From: Galbula dea
Lineage: Eukaryota; Chordata; Aves; Piciformes; Galbulidae
Direction of reading: 5' to 3'
Length of the DNA stretch: 64,000 bases
Assembly: GCA_013399015.1 (NCBI GenBank)
Contig: VWZX01002271.1
Location: 1,736,001 to 1,800,000, forward strand
Shown: piece after piece, positions 1-12,615 of the stretch
Numbering within the stretch: the first letter of the stretch is position 1
How the letters are laid out: the number at the start of each line of letters is the position of its first letter
Made by a program: the position numbers and the translations under genes
Notes under the pieces: model-generated
Seen by the model: only the letters and a program-made list of their open reading frames with translations
Told to the model about the DNA's origin: nothing
Database searches by the model: none

Positions 1-1419
1 CGATACTGACTTCTTCTAACTATTGAGGAAGATGGTTTGGGAAACTCTAAATTCCCTGGTCTTTGAAAGATGGGATGAAAAGGCAGAATCTATCAAGGTA
101 AACTGACCAGTCTCTGTTTCTATATTTAATCTACAGTAATAGCTTCCTCCTATATTTTCTCCCCACCTCCTTCTTCCCTGCATGGCTCTTGCAATGCTTT
201 TTGTCCCTCATCTAGTTAATCCCATCAAGCCCAACCCGTGCAGCCACTCCACACCTTGTTGCCTCAGCCACCCTCACTGTGCTATTTTATTTAGTTTGAT
301 CACTAATATAACCTGATTTGACTTGCTGGAGTGCAGCATATGTCAGCTGGAAAAGAGGAAAGGAAATCTATTTGTTAAGTGCAGCTAAAACAAGTCTTGG
401 TTTGCTTTTAAAACTGAGAAAAACGAGTCAAGCCTGTAAGAAATATGGATGCATAAAAGAAGTCAAGCCAGGAGACCTGCACAAAGAAAAATGGACTGTT
501 ATTTTTGGAAGTCTCTTAAGTTCTCATTGAAAAAGATGGTAAATCACTTGGGATTAAGTATAATTTGTATTAGTCTTGGAATCAACTACAGATTGAGCTG
601 GGCAAGCACTTCGTTGTCCTAGGCACTGAGTACTCCTCTGTCAACTCCACTTTTGATGCTTGGATCTGCAAGACTTTGTTCATGTATTCATCTTGTGCTT
701 CTGTTTTGTTAACACTTTGTCAATAACTTCCCTGACTCCCTGCAAAATAAATCCTCTAAATTACAGAGCTCTGCTCAAGTGTTTTCAATTATACATTGCA
801 CAAAGGCTAACAGCTCATGGTTCTGTTCCTCTGTGTGCTTACTCCTTATAAATCATGGGATCCAACCTGTCCTGCTCCTGTTTCTGAGCTGGAATGATGT
901 AACAGGGTTGCTAAAAAGGGAAACACTATAGATTTTCTTTAGCCCTTGTGTCATCAAAAGAATGTAAATCTGGCCAGTTGGAAAAATCCAAATCGATTTA
1001 TTTCTTGTCATGAAAATTCCTTAATTTATTTTCAGTATTGCAGAACATTGTAGCTTCCAAGTACCCTGCTTTGAAAGAGAGTTTCTGCTTGTAAAGAGAT
1101 TTTCCTAAATTATCTCACAGTGTGAGTATAGAAGACTGAAGGTGGCAAAAGATAATAGTTTTTTTTCCCCCCTTAGCTTTGGATCAGACAGCTCATATTT
1201 TAAGAAGTGGTAATGGAGAAATGTGTCTTTAGTGGTGATATCCATATATCCTTGAGAAGTTATGGGATATTTGAATAAAATCATTGCTTTGACCCCCCCA
1301 AAAAAATCAGTTCTATCTCAGTACACCAGGTATTGGATGGGCAACACTTGGTGGTGAATTCTGTAGCCCAGAGAGAATGTAATTTGGAACACTTCAAGTC
1401 AGTGTCTTCTGCTGCGTAA
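1..1419. other. Unrecognised non-coding stretch
   Basis: Moderately AT-rich sequence with short homopolymer runs. Small open frames here are short and carry no motif I recognise. I see no CR1 tail, LTR terminus or RNA gene. Confidence 0.5.
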
Positions 1420-1665
1420 CAAGTGATAGAACAAGAGGAAATGGCCTCATGTTGTAACAGAGGAGGCTCAGGTTGGACATTAGGAACAATTTCTTCCCTG
1501 AAAGAGTTTATTATGCACTGGCCCAGGCTGCCCAGGGCAGTGGTGGAGTCACCATCCCTGGAGGGTTCAAAAAAACCATGGGGATGTGGTGCTGAGGGAC
1601 ATGGTTCAGTGTTGACTTGACAGTGCTGGGTTAATGACTGGACTTGATGATCTTCCAGCTAAATG
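1420..1665 (+). repeat. CR1 LINE 3' fragment (old copy)
   Basis: The order of landmarks is that of a CR1 3' region in sense: a GGAAATGGCCTCA-like block, GGTTGGACATTAGGAA, a CCCAGGCTGCCCAGGGCAGTGG-like block, TGGAGTCACCATCCCTGGAGG, and GGACTTGATGATCTTCCA near the end. The terminal GGTCTTTTCCAACC block is shortened and no clean octamer end is present, so the copy is old and eroded. It is non-coding and severely 5' truncated, as is usual for CR1. Confidence 0.85.
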
Positions 1666-2507
1666 CCTCTTTGCACCAAAATGATTCCATAATTTGTTTG
1701 GTTTTTTTTTTAAAGCAACAAAACTGTAGTTTTGATGATTGGAAAGTTCTGGCAATACTTGATAGCATCACCATTGCAGCATCAATGTCATATATCACAT
1801 AACCCTCATGACAACATTTCCAGTACCACTTGGAGACTTCCAAATTCATATGGATTTTTATTGCCTACTCATAGGTTGGTTGTTTTGCTTGGATCCTGTT
1901 TATGTGGCTTCTTTTTACAGATTGGTGGCACCAGCTAGGGCAGAGGCTGTTTGAAATGACATAGGGAGTTATAAAAGTGGGAATAGTCTGGTGTTTGTGC
2001 TCTCTTTGTGCTCTCTGCCTCCAGGCTTGTTTGGACTAGGTGCAGTTTTACAGTCTCAGGCATGATGTAGGTTTGAAATCTATCTTCTGGATAATATATT
2101 AAGTCTTGACCCTGCTTTAGGCAGCACTAAACCATTTCCTCACCCTTTGTTGGCCAGTGCATGAAGTTAAGGAATACTCAGTGCTGTAGGTGCTGCAACC
2201 TATCACCAGGAGACTAATGATGACTAATGACATAATGATGCATGTACACACAGTGAAGTAGATGAAAATATTCTTTCCAGTGCACCTTTGAATGGAAAAA
2301 TTAACATTTCTGTGAGTTGTTCTTACCCAAAGTACTGATTTTATAAAGGGAAATCCTTTCCAGATGAGATTTGTGAATGCTAAGTGTGGGGAGTTGATCT
2401 TATTGCTCACTGGGAAAGTGAAAATTCTGAAGACTAACTGAATTTCATTCCTTCTTTCTCATCTCAGGAGGAAAACCAAGTATACAGTGATCATTTCTGG
2501 TCTTACT
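1666..2507. other. Unrecognised non-coding stretch
   Basis: I see no element boundary or coding signal. A short imperfect tandem of ACTAATGATG lies near 2213-2235. Confidence 0.4.
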
Positions 2508-2552
2508 AATGGTAGGACTTGGTCTTAAAGGTCTTTTCCAACCTAAATGAGT
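2508..2552 (+). repeat. CR1 3'-terminal remnant
   Basis: Only the last 45 or so bases of CR1 are recognisable: GGACTTGGTCTTAAAGG followed by TCTTTTCCAACCTAAATGA. This is the typical end of older CR1 subfamilies. Upstream sequence does not match the CR1 body. Confidence 0.7.
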
Positions 2553-4021
2553 GTCTGCTCTGAGGGGTACCCATCTTACCATTCCATCTTGAATTCTAAT
2601 AGATCTGGGTTTGTTTCTGCTGGACCCTGTACACTGGCAAAAAGTGAGATGGGGCAAAAAGTTGCAAAGCTATCTGAAGTGAACTCCTGAGCTCCTCTTT
2701 CAGAAGGCTAGAAAAATGAAGGAGATTTGAGTGAAGGGCAGAGCAGCTTTTCTGGCCAAAGTTTAAATTTCTCATCTCTTGAATGCCAAATGATGGCTTT
2801 TCCATTACTCTGATATTAGAAATAATTTTATAAGGTAGCTAGATTACTTCTTGAATTTTCTGAACTATTCATCATTTAGCTCTCAAGATTTGCAGAGGAA
2901 ATTTGAATTAAGTGATGAACAAGGATAATTTCAACTGTGCAGGGATAATTTCAAGGAGGGAGGGGGGAAGAGAAAACCTAAACTCATCGAATAAGTTATT
3001 CATTGCAAATTACTCATTCAGACCTAATGGAAAATGATTTCTTTATATAGTAAGGATAAAGTATATTAATCTAGTTTTTAAAACTGTCTTATGGAAATTA
3101 ATGTAGAAATGTTCTCAATGGAAAAAACTGCTATGTTTCAAGAATACTGTATTAAGAGTAATGAATATATTATGAACATTTAATTGCATATTTTAAAGCA
3201 ACTATCCAACTAATCATCTAATTCCTGGTGCAAATAGTAATTGGGAAAATATTTAGCTGTATTTAAGAGTAGAAGCTGTAAAATGGCAAGTCAGAAGCCA
3301 CTGTATTAAAGAATAATTGGCTGGTGGTTGACCCTTAGGACTTCCACAAGTAATTTCTAAGAGCTCTTGTTTTTAGGGAACTCATGGAAGTTGGACAACA
3401 TATTTCAGTTGTGTTGTAAGATAACCTGTGGCCCAAACTGCAGAGGTGAGAGAGGGATGAACTGGCAGTTTCCTTGAGACCCTGTTGGAGAAGAACTCCT
3501 TTGACTGCAGCCTGCCCATCAGGAATACATTTTTGCCCTATTTAGATTTTAAGATTAATTTTTTTTCATGTTCAATTACCTTCTGTAAGATGGAGATAAT
3601 TTTAAGCTACTGATTGCAATGAAGAGCCTGGCACAGAGTTAATGTTCTTTTGGCACCAAACCAGTGCTCACGTGGAGGCTTCAGCCTGCAGATGCTCCAG
3701 AAACCTTCCATGAAACTGCCTTTCAATTTGGGGAAATTAGGTATGATTTTCTACCCCAATAGTTTAATTCCTTGTTTGTGGGTGGTGTGGTGGGCAGGCA
3801 AAAAACCTTTACATTTGGCTTAAAGAGTTATTTTTCTTAACAGATTCATACAGAATCTGTTAATGTATTTCACTTGATAATAGAGGTTTTTTTGCACATC
3901 TTCCCTGACACAGTGTTCTGCTCATAGGTGGCATCTTTGGACAGTTAAAACACAAAGCAAAACCAGGAAGAGCTCTAAGATGTAGCTGAGACATCATAGC
4001 ACTGACCCTTCCTCAACCCTA
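2553..4021. other. AT-rich unrecognised stretch
   Basis: AT-rich sequence, most strongly at about 2820-3330. I see no repeat termini and no coding frame. It could include conserved non-coding sequence, but that cannot be judged from one genome. Confidence 0.4.
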
Positions 4022-4309
4022 GATGGGGTCAGACTCTGCTCTCTGGTGCCCAAGGGGCACTGGACACAAACTGGAATCCAGAAGGCTCCACCAGAGCAGG
4101 AGGAGAAAGTTGTTTGTTGTGAGGGTGTTGGAGCCCTGGCCCAGGGTGCCCAGACAGGTTGTGGAGTCTCCTTGTGTGGAGAGATTCCAACCCCAGCTGG
4201 AGGTGATGATGGTCAAGCTGGTCTGGGTGCCCTTGCTTTAGAACAAGAGGGTTGGACTGGATGATCCCCAGAGGCATCTTCCAACCCCCACCATGCTGGG
4301 ATTCTAGGA
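4022..4309 (+). repeat. CR1 LINE 3' fragment (GCTGGGATTCT-ending group)
   Basis: Sense CR1 tail with the blocks CTCTGGTGCCCAAGGGGCACTGG, GGAGGAGAAAGTTGTTTGTTG, GGAGCCCTGGCCCAGG, TGGAGTCTCCTTGTGTGGAG and GGATGATCCCCAGAGG, ending CCATGCTGGGATTCTAGG. The same blocks recur in the copies at 17267, 27030, 27992, 39821 and 47273, which form one subfamily in this window. Short frames over it run through the CR1 tail and are not host genes. Confidence 0.93.
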
Positions 4310-5239
4310 TACATCTCCATGAGTGGGTCACTCAGCACAGGAGAGGTTTATTAGATTAAATCCAGGAATATGTATCTACACTGAATGCAGAATGAAGCCT
4401 TTTCTGCAGACTACATGCAGTTTGGCCCCAGGACAGGTGTAGTTCAAAGCTGCCACAAGGACCAAGAGCTGGTTGGCATCATATGCACTTGGAGCTTACC
4501 TGTATGCTTTAATCTGGTCCAAACTTAGCTATTTTTTAGCACTGCTGGAAAGAAGCTGCTGATTTAATTTGTTCTTAGTCTAGTTCATGTTCACCAAAAC
4601 CACTCTGTGAGTTGCCTTAATATGTAGTAATTGGGATTGATTAGAGGATTTGCTCTAATCCATGCTGTCTCTCTAATCACAACACTAATGTATATTCAGC
4701 CTCTACAGGTGACAAGACAAAATACTGTAATGGTTGTTGGTAATAGGTTGGGATTTCCTAGGGGCCATTTCAAACACCAGTTTTTGATGTGACATCTCAA
4801 TATTAAGAAAGATTTAATGGAGGAATTGCACCTGTGCAGCTCTAGATTAGTGATATTCAGAAGAAGTTTTCCACCTGTGGCTTAGGTAATGATGCCAATT
4901 CACACACTGCACTGGATCTTGTGAACCTGTCCCTCCATGGGCATGTGAAGAGTTGCTGTGGTCTCTTCTGAAGTGGGATGTGTACATCTGGGTTCATAAA
5001 CAAGACCACACCAGGGAATCCAACCTTCACCTAATGCTTTGCCATCACAAGTGTTGCTATCCCACATGGAAGCTTTTTTCCATTCTTTCTTCCTGACTGT
5101 GAGTCTCCTGGTGACTTGTGCTCTGCAACCCTTCCTGTGTAATGTAAGGTTTGGTGGTGTGGTGGCTCTGAGAATGTAGAGTGATCCTCATGGTGATCAT
5201 CCCTAGCATGGTTAGTGCACGTCCTGTCTGTTGACAGGA
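4310..5239. other. Unrecognised non-coding stretch
   Basis: Nothing recognisable. The sequence at 5000-5239, just upstream of a CR1 tail, does not match the CR1 body. Confidence 0.4.
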
Positions 5240-5304
5240 GTTGGACTCTGATCCTTCTAGGTCCCTTCCAGCTCAAGATATTCTAAGATTCTGTGATCCT
5301 ATGT
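5240..5304 (+). repeat. CR1 3'-terminal remnant
   Basis: Sense CR1 end: GTTGGACTCTGATCCTTCTAG, GGTCCCTTCCAGCTC, then ATTCTAAGATTCTGTGATCCTATG, which is three octamer-like terminal repeats. Only the tail survives or was inserted. Confidence 0.8.
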
Positions 5305-6059
5305 AAAACCCAAGCCCATGCTCCTCTTCAGGCTTCATATTTGCATATCTTGATGAGAACAATCTCTTATCTTAGCACCTTTTCTCTCTTAGGGAGTGCT
5401 AATATGACAACTGATGCTTTGAATCTTGAACTGTTTTGAGCCTATCTACCCTGGGCCTGGCTAATCCCCAAAATTAAACACTGTTGTAGGACTGACTTTG
5501 CCCATGTAGCATCACTTTATATTTCTCTTTTAATTTTAAACTAGAATTAGATACATATCTTCCAAAAATGGAATTATTCAGTGTTGCAGCTCATGATTCT
5601 CAGCAGTGTGTACAGAGCTGGGCATGCTCTGAGCTCTCATCTGAGGAATGTCTCAGCATTGTGTAACAGGCAATTTAGGGAAAATACCCTTTGATCAGAT
5701 ATCTTTGTTGCTGAGAAGAGAGAGCAGAGTAAAAATACCCAATTCTTAGAGAAAAGAAAAGTAACTTTCAAGATAAACTTAAATAATTCATGGAAATATA
5801 CTCCAGATTTCTAATTAAAACTAATTAGAAGCACCCTATTATACCACATTTGATTTACCTCTGAACAGTTTCAGATTGTTTAAGATATTTTTATAGGCAT
5901 ATTTTTGGCCTGTAATTAATGTAGATTTAAAATATTAATTTTAGCTTTCTCTGGGTAAATCATAAAAAAAAAAAGTAATCAGTTTTCTCCACACTGATTT
6001 AGGGCTTGGAATAAAAAAAAAAACAAAGAAGTTATTTGGGGTGGATTAGAAGGGGTGTG
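5305..6059. other. AT-rich unrecognised stretch
   Basis: No gene seen. It contains poly-A tracts near 5965 and 6012 and a perfect 8-bp inverted repeat with TAATTA cores at 5810-5829. Confidence 0.4.
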
Positions 6060-6657
6060 GCTAGTAGGTCAAGAGAGGTTCTCCCCCTTTACTCTACCCT
6101 GGTGAGGCCACATTTGGAATATTGTGTCCAGTTCTGGGCCCCTCAGTTGTAGAAGGATAGGGAACTGCTGGAAAGAGTCCAGCACAGAGCCACCAAGATG
6201 ATGAAGGGGCTGGAACATCTTCCTGATGAGGAAAGGCTGAGGGAGCTGGGGCTCTTTAGCCTGGAGAAGAGGAGGCTAAGGGGTGGCTCTTTAGCCTGGA
6301 GAAGAGGAGGCTAAGGGGTGACCTCATCTAGGCTTTTAAGTAGGTGAAGGGTGTGTGTCAGGAGGATGGGGTCAGGCTCTTCTCAGTGAAGCCCAGTGAC
6401 AGGACAAGAGGCAATGGCTGTAAGCTGAAGCACAGGAGATTCTGTGTGAATACAAGAAAACTGTTTTTCCAGTTGAGGTGCCAGAGCCCTGGCCCAGACT
6501 GCCCAGAGAGGCTGGGGAGTCTCCTTCTCTGGAGAGATTCCAAACCCATCTGGACAGGCTCCTCTGTGACCTGGTCTAGGGAATCCTGCTGTGGCAGGGG
6601 GGTTGGACTAAATAATCTTTCAAGGTCCCTTCCAACTCCTAACATTCTGTGATTCTG
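6060..6657 (+). repeat. CR1 LINE 3' fragment with internal 35-bp tandem duplication
   Basis: About 0.6 kb of sense CR1 starts in the end of the ORF2 region (GTAGGTCAAGAGAGGTT, GTGAGGCCACATTTGGA, TCCAGTTCTGGGCCCCTC) and runs to the end (TTGGACTAAATAATCTTTCA, GGTCCCTTCCAACTCC, ATTCTGTGATTCTGA). The block beginning GGCTCTTTAGCCTGGAGAAG is present twice, perfectly and back to back, at 6250-6284 and 6285-6319. Other CR1 copies here have it once. The copy is a dead 5'-truncated insertion. Confidence 0.95.
6250..6319 (+). repeat. Perfect 2 x 35-bp tandem duplication inside CR1
   Basis: Unit 1 is 6250-6284 and unit 2 is 6285-6319. They are identical base for base, and the CR1 reading continues normally with GACCTCATC afterwards. 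The perfect identity suggests a recent event or repeat-copying error, either of which post-dates or accompanies insertion. Confidence 0.95.
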
Positions 6658-7136
6658 AGATTAACTTGTCTTTGAAAGCTGTTCGCATGAACCACTGGGA
6701 TACCTCTGCACTCCCAGTGTCTAGTTTTGTTTTTGCCTCTTGTGACATTATTTTGTTTTAACTAGGTGGAATTAATGACCTCCCCAAAGCAAGATAATTT
6801 GCTGAGCAGTTCATCCTGACACATTTTTATTAGTAAGAGTAATGCTCCAGGTTTTTGTTTGCATATTTTTGTCCTATTTCAGGCAGCAGTTTGTGTGCTC
6901 AGTTGTCACCTCAGCGACCAAGTTATTTTCTGTGACTCTTTGGAAGTATAATTCTGATCTTGATGCTGTAGTCAGAGCTGGTGAAGACACTCTGCCTGGC
7001 AGCATGGATGGGCCATGGGCAGTGCTGTTGTGGACTCATGTTTTCCCTCTTCATTTCAAAGCTCTACAGCCAGAAGAAGGTGATGTGGAGTTGAGGGCTT
7101 ACATCCCATGGTTGGGTCTTCTGCACAGGAAGACCA
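6658..7136. other. Unrecognised stretch before the LTR
   Basis: No repeat or coding motif recognised. A 119-codon frame (6842-7201) crosses from here into the LTR and is therefore not a credible gene. Confidence 0.4.
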
Positions 7137-7819
7137 TGTCAGGGCATGCCGAAAGTCAGGGCTGGGCTGGTCACCAGATGAATATTAGATGCTCTCTCTG
7201 AACACCTTTGCCTTCCCAAAGGGATAAGAAAGGGATTGTGAGAAAGAGACTGATGGCTTGGGAAAGAAAAGGAAGCCAGCCTGAGTGGAAACACTGACAA
7301 TCAAATGAAATATAGACAAATATCTACAAACCAATATCCAACCCAACCCCTGAAGGCAATGGCATCATTGTCACCACTGATGCTGTGGCAGCACTGGGGA
7401 AGTCCCAGGCTGGACTCAGCAGCAGATGGGAACTGGATTCAGGAGCTGCATTCTGGAACTGGGTTCAGGAACACATGGGTCAGGATCAAAGGCAGAAGGA
7501 TAGAGTCCTCCTCAGACACTGGCCAGTGAAGAAGAGGTTTGACCCTCCTGATCCCTCAGCTTTCTCCTGAAGATGACATCCCTGGATGGAATCCCTTGCT
7601 GGTCAGTTCAGGGTCACCTCTCCTGTCCCCTCCTCCCTGCAGCTGCCACCTCTGACTTCCTGCAGCCCCAGGTGGGACACAAGCTGGAACAGTGCCCTTG
7701 GTGTGCAGAGGAGCAAGTGTAAGGCAGAGGCTTTGTGCAGCCCCAGCCTTGGCAGGAGGTGTCCCCATCAGGTGTTGTCCCTGCTAGCAGCAAGAATTAG
7801 TTTGTTCTAGCCAGGGGCA
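7137..7819 (-). repeat. Solo LTR of an avian endogenous retrovirus (damaged)
   Basis: Read on the minus strand this is a paralogue of the solo LTR at 55442-56203. They share long blocks, including the GCTGGGCTGGTCACC end at 7162-7177, the CAATCAAATGAAATA region, and CAGCCCCAGCCTTGGCAGGA and GGTGTTGTCCCTGCTAGCAG at 7738-7790. Relative to that copy it has about a 10-bp insertion near 7145-7155 and lacks about 80 bp between 7791 and 7800, near the LTR 5' end. No matching target duplication is visible at the edges (GACCA left, GTGGT right), so the exact ends are uncertain. No gag, pol or env sequence is adjacent. This looks like a solo LTR left by recombination and then eroded. Confidence 0.8.
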
Positions 7820-10800
7820 GTGGTTGACAGCAGGAAGTGGTCCCTCCCCGTGCCGGTGAGGTGTATCCACAGCTTCCCTGGAGCAGTTTTTTTGGGCTGG
7901 CATCTCCAGTAGGTGCTGTGTATTTTCAGGATGTTCCTTCTTGGTACTGCACAGCCATGAGCTGCTGGGAGAACATCAGCCTCAGGAGGCAATGGATGTT
8001 CCTTTCTGCTGTAACCTGCCCCAGCCCAAGGGCTAACCTGGAAAATGTTTGTAAACCAAACAACAATCAGAAGAACAAGGAAGGAATAGAATAGAAATGA
8101 AAACATGCATTTGCTCTGCCTGGAGCAGTGCTAGGGACGATTCTCCCTGCAGACTTAACTCCTGCTCTGACCCACTTAGATCCTGCTTTCCCAAACCCTT
8201 CCCTGCATTGCCAGAGGAAACTACTGATCCTTCTCCCCTCAGCTTAGGGTGCAGCGTGGCTGGTCACACTGATGTAACAGCTCCATGTAGTTGCTATCCC
8301 TATAGAGTAAAAGATACATGTCCACTTAAAAGTGGAGCCTTTTACTGCTAACCTCCTGTAGAATCTCAGCTCCAGGGATGCTGGGTGCAGGATGCTCTGT
8401 GTGTGATGCAGGAGCCTGTGGCTTCTTGGATAAAAGCAGGATTTCATCAGGTTGCATTTTCCCCAGTATAAGGCTGATGGCACTGAACAGCAATAATCTG
8501 CTTTTATTACTAACAGTACAACAATGCCATTGTTCTATTAGGTTTATTCAAGCACAATAACTCCAGCTAATAAATTAGAAAAGGAGAAATCAGACTTCTG
8601 TATATCATGTCTGGTGGAACAAACACCAATGATGTCATGAGTTTCTTAGTCTCTAAACTAGTTGGGGTTTGGGGTTTTTTTTAATAAACCTTAGTTATAC
8701 AACTGAACAGAGGAGCTGAAAGATTCAAAAGACTAGATTCAGAACTTCACCATGGAATTTTATGAAGAGCAGATGGGTGGAAAACTCCCTTGAGCACTGC
8801 ATTAGCTACCTGCCATTCTGGGGATGGCAGCTGATGATGTGCTCGATAGCCCTTGGTGTCCATCTGTTAGCTGATCTTTCCAATGTTCCCTGGCTAAGGA
8901 AATACTTCAAACAGCAGAGTTAAATGCCAGTGATGGCTTTGCAGTATTTATAGATTTTGCCAGTTCACTCCTGAGAACATTTTTATTCTGTGATTCATCA
9001 AGTGTTATCTTGATTTGTATCATTTATTAGGAGCATATCTTAATGACTGTCTGGTGTTGCTGTACCCTTTGATAATCAGTGTTCTGATAAGACAATCTGA
9101 GATAACACCAACTGTGATTTACTTCCTTACTGACTGATTATCATATACTAATCCATGTGCCCCTTAAAGTATAGATTTTTCTTTAGGAAACTACAGAATT
9201 TTAGGAGGAAATAATCTGGGTGTTTTCAGAATAAGAAAAGGGCAGGGGAAGGTCCAGAGGTTACCCACCACCTCCTCTAGTTTGTATTTGCATTGGGTGA
9301 CTATGTGCTCTGTGGAGAATCTATTCATCTGGTTGTCAAATAAAGCAACCATCTCTAAGGAGAGAACCCTTAAAGATCCAAACCCTTAAAATCCTTTTTT
9401 TTTCCTTTATTTCCTGTTACCTCACACACTGGGTTGGAAAAAGTGCCTTGAAAAAACTAGAGCTTCATAACAGAAATTGGATTGCTCATCCTCTAGCAAA
9501 GAATGTTCTCTGCAGCTCCCCTGGGTATTCAACAAATAAATAAAACCAAAAAGCTTAACATCAGCTTGTGTGGCTACCAAGAAGTTAAAGCATTACTTAA
9601 AGCAGTAAAAAGGATGTGAAGATTTAGGGCTGCTGTACAGTGCACTAAATAACACCAAATTAACTTGTAAAACATGTCAAGACCTGGTCCTTCAGCCTTT
9701 CCATCTGCTCCTGGAGCCAGGTTCCCTGTTGTGCTGGTGATGAGGCTTTGGAGGCACCTCCAGAGAAAATGCTTGGTGGTGCAATGTTTCTGAAGAGACT
9801 TACCTAAGTCAGAGCTGGACTAACTTTAAAGCACATGTTCTTTATTTGATGACCTAACTATAAATGCAAGTGTCTGTTCTCCATGAAAAAGGTTCTTAAA
9901 GCAGGACTGAGAGCAGAAAACCACCAGCTTGGTAGTCCCCACTTGAGAATTGCTGTGTAAAACTAACTTACCAGGGGGTTGTTAGCAAAGTGATGCTTAC
10001 TATGGTTGCTCCTATAAAAATTGCTCGAGGTGTTAGGAAGTTTTCACTCTAGAGTCATTTTTCTGCAGTATTTTTGGGGTTTGGACAACATCCTAGCAAA
10101 CTGAGACAGCTCTTTCTCTGTCCTCCCTGACCTAGTAATAGCTGATGGTTGTAACAACCAGTTTATTTTCACAGTGCTTTTTCTAGTGGGGCAACAGGAG
10201 AAGGGTTACTGAGTTTTTCTCTTATTACCTGCAGAGATCCATCTCCTTTTCCTCCATTTCTTGTGCTTCATTGTGCTGTGGCTTCAAACTCCTGAGTCAT
10301 GAACCTTTGCTGCACAGGTTCCTCCTACCCTTTGTCTCCAGTGTACTTTTAGTCATGGACTAGAATATTTCTTTAGTCTCAAGTCTGGCCTTGTTTCTGT
10401 TCTGTTGTGTAACTTTAGCCATCAGCAGAAGTCTTTGTGTAAGCTCCTCTGCTTCTCCAGCAGCACCTACAAACATCTTGGCTTGCTGGCAATGAGAAGT
10501 TTGAAGGGTGGGTCACATACTGGAAATATCCATCTTAGCCTCTGGAGGCAACTGGAAGTACTCAACATTCATGTTTCACAGGGATTTATCAAACTCTACT
10601 CTAGGTGGGAGAGAAAAGTGTTTGAATTTGGATGTAATTTCAGAGTTGATCTCCATTTGAATGTGTCATCCAAACATTATGGCTTACTCTGCAGAGTAAA
10701 ATGATGCTGAAAAGGGTTTGTGCTTCAGGTTAGAGAAGCTGATTCACCAGAGCAACACAGTGCTAATGACATACCTAACAGGAGGTTATTTTGTTCACTC

Positions 10801-12615
10801 AGCTAGGACCACTTGTATCAACTTCTCTTGGGTGTAACTGTAAGTACTTTCCTGCTGTCCAGCAATCCTAAAATATTTGTGCTGATAAACTTTACTTAGG
10901 GCCCAAGGAAAACTTCACAAAAGTGTTGAGTTCATGGCTTTTGAAGTGTTGAGCATATTTGTAACTGAGTAGAGAATCTTTCAGTGTCAAATTTCAAGGT
11001 GGTTTGGTTCTTGTTGGAGTACAGAGGAGATGGTCTGCATGACCTCCTGGTAGACATTTTAGCTCCTGGATGGGAGAAGTAGGGACATCTGTCCCAGCAG
11101 ATCACCACTTTTAGGGTGAGCTAGTCAAGCTTTCACAGGAGTCCTGGGTTTGCTGAAGGCTTCATGGCTTCCTCTTTAAAATTCTGGAGCATCACTGTTG
11201 CTCTCCATGGGATGTCAGATCTTATTAATGTGGTATCTGAGCATCTTATTAAGAAAGTAATTCACTACTGTGTCTGTGGTATCATAGCTATCCTCAGAGC
11301 ACCCTTGCAAGGCACTAGAAGAGTCAATCAACCTCATTTTACTGCTGAAGGATGCATAAAGGATGGATGATAAAAGGGGTTTTGGTGATGCTTATGCATC
11401 TGTGCCCTAAGTTGTGGCTATGAAAATCCCACTCTGCTGCTAGTTGTATTCCTGAAGCTGCTTCTCCTTCAGCCTCAGAGATCCTTGTCTGTCTAAAGCT
11501 TTGCTTCTCTATGCCATCAGGAAGGTCTTGGTCACTCTGATCTGGATCTTGGGTGCTAGAAGACCTATCTTTCTACTCAACTGCATCAATCCTCCTAACA
11601 GAACATAATATCTCCTCCTCCAGACTTCTCCTCACTGTGTCTTTGGCTGTCACAGCTACAAAAGTGCAAAAGGCTCCACATGTCTTTATACTCTTGTACA
11701 GTATGAGGTTACTAATAAGGTTATAAAGAAACTAATGTTGTTATGAAGTTATATTTTTTCCCCTTTGGAAAAAAACAAATGTACTTCTGCTTTCCCTTTA
11801 CTTCCAAAGAAGATGCTGTATCAAACTATGGGATCAGCATACACAGGCTGATAGCTGAGTCATCAGTGGAAAGAGCCCAGGGAGATGAATTATAGTTTTC
11901 CATTACTTTGCAGAAGGCAAAATACATTTGGTTTCCCTTCATCCTACATAAGCTCAATTCCTCTTACACTTGGCATTTTGAATTAACAGCTTTAGTGACT
12001 GTTCCCTCCTGAGCCTTCTGAGGCTTGGTGGGCCACCAAGCTGCCAGTATGGTTTTTAGGTGATGATAGCTGTGAAAGTTTGAACTCTCTTCTTACCTGT
12101 GGTTTTTAGTTCCAGTAGAGCATCCTAATCTGAGGTGACAGCAGGTCATGGTGCCTGCTCACCATGGCTGGTCCTTCATCACTGCCTGGCCCTGATGCAC
12201 TTGCTCATCTACTGTGTCTTTGAGAATGTAATTGATTTTGTGACTAGCTGATGTTTATATAGACTTCATTCTGAAGTTTATTCTATTTGCTTATGTGTTG
12301 GCTGCTTTGAAAAGCACCTGAGGGATTAGTGATTGCAGTACAGAAAAGTTGGAATTGGTAAAGGATAAAAATTGTTTAGAAGTTTGATGAAGATCAAGTG
12401 TAAAACAATCTTAGATGGATGCATTGAAAACATGAGCAGCACTGATATCCCAAATGTTTGCTGCTTTGGACAGTTCTTGCAAAATTTAATCTCTGTATTT
12501 AAGGAAAAGCAAAATTTGAAATTAAATAGACCAAAATGCCTTAGGTGCTTTCAGTTGTGATGGTGTTTTAGATTTGTTTTCCCCCTGCCTGCTTCTGTAT
12601 AGTGTCATTACAGGA
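7820..12615. other. 4.8-kb stretch with no recognised feature
   Basis: This is the longest repeat-poor segment in the left half. I see no CR1 tail, LTR terminus, tRNA-like fold or convincing exon. Short frames occur on both strands at chance length. An intron or intergenic spacer is the simplest reading. Confidence 0.5.

Noticed and set aside
6842..7201. 119-codon plus-strand frame
   Set aside because: It crosses from unique DNA into the antisense LTR and shows no domain or splice context.
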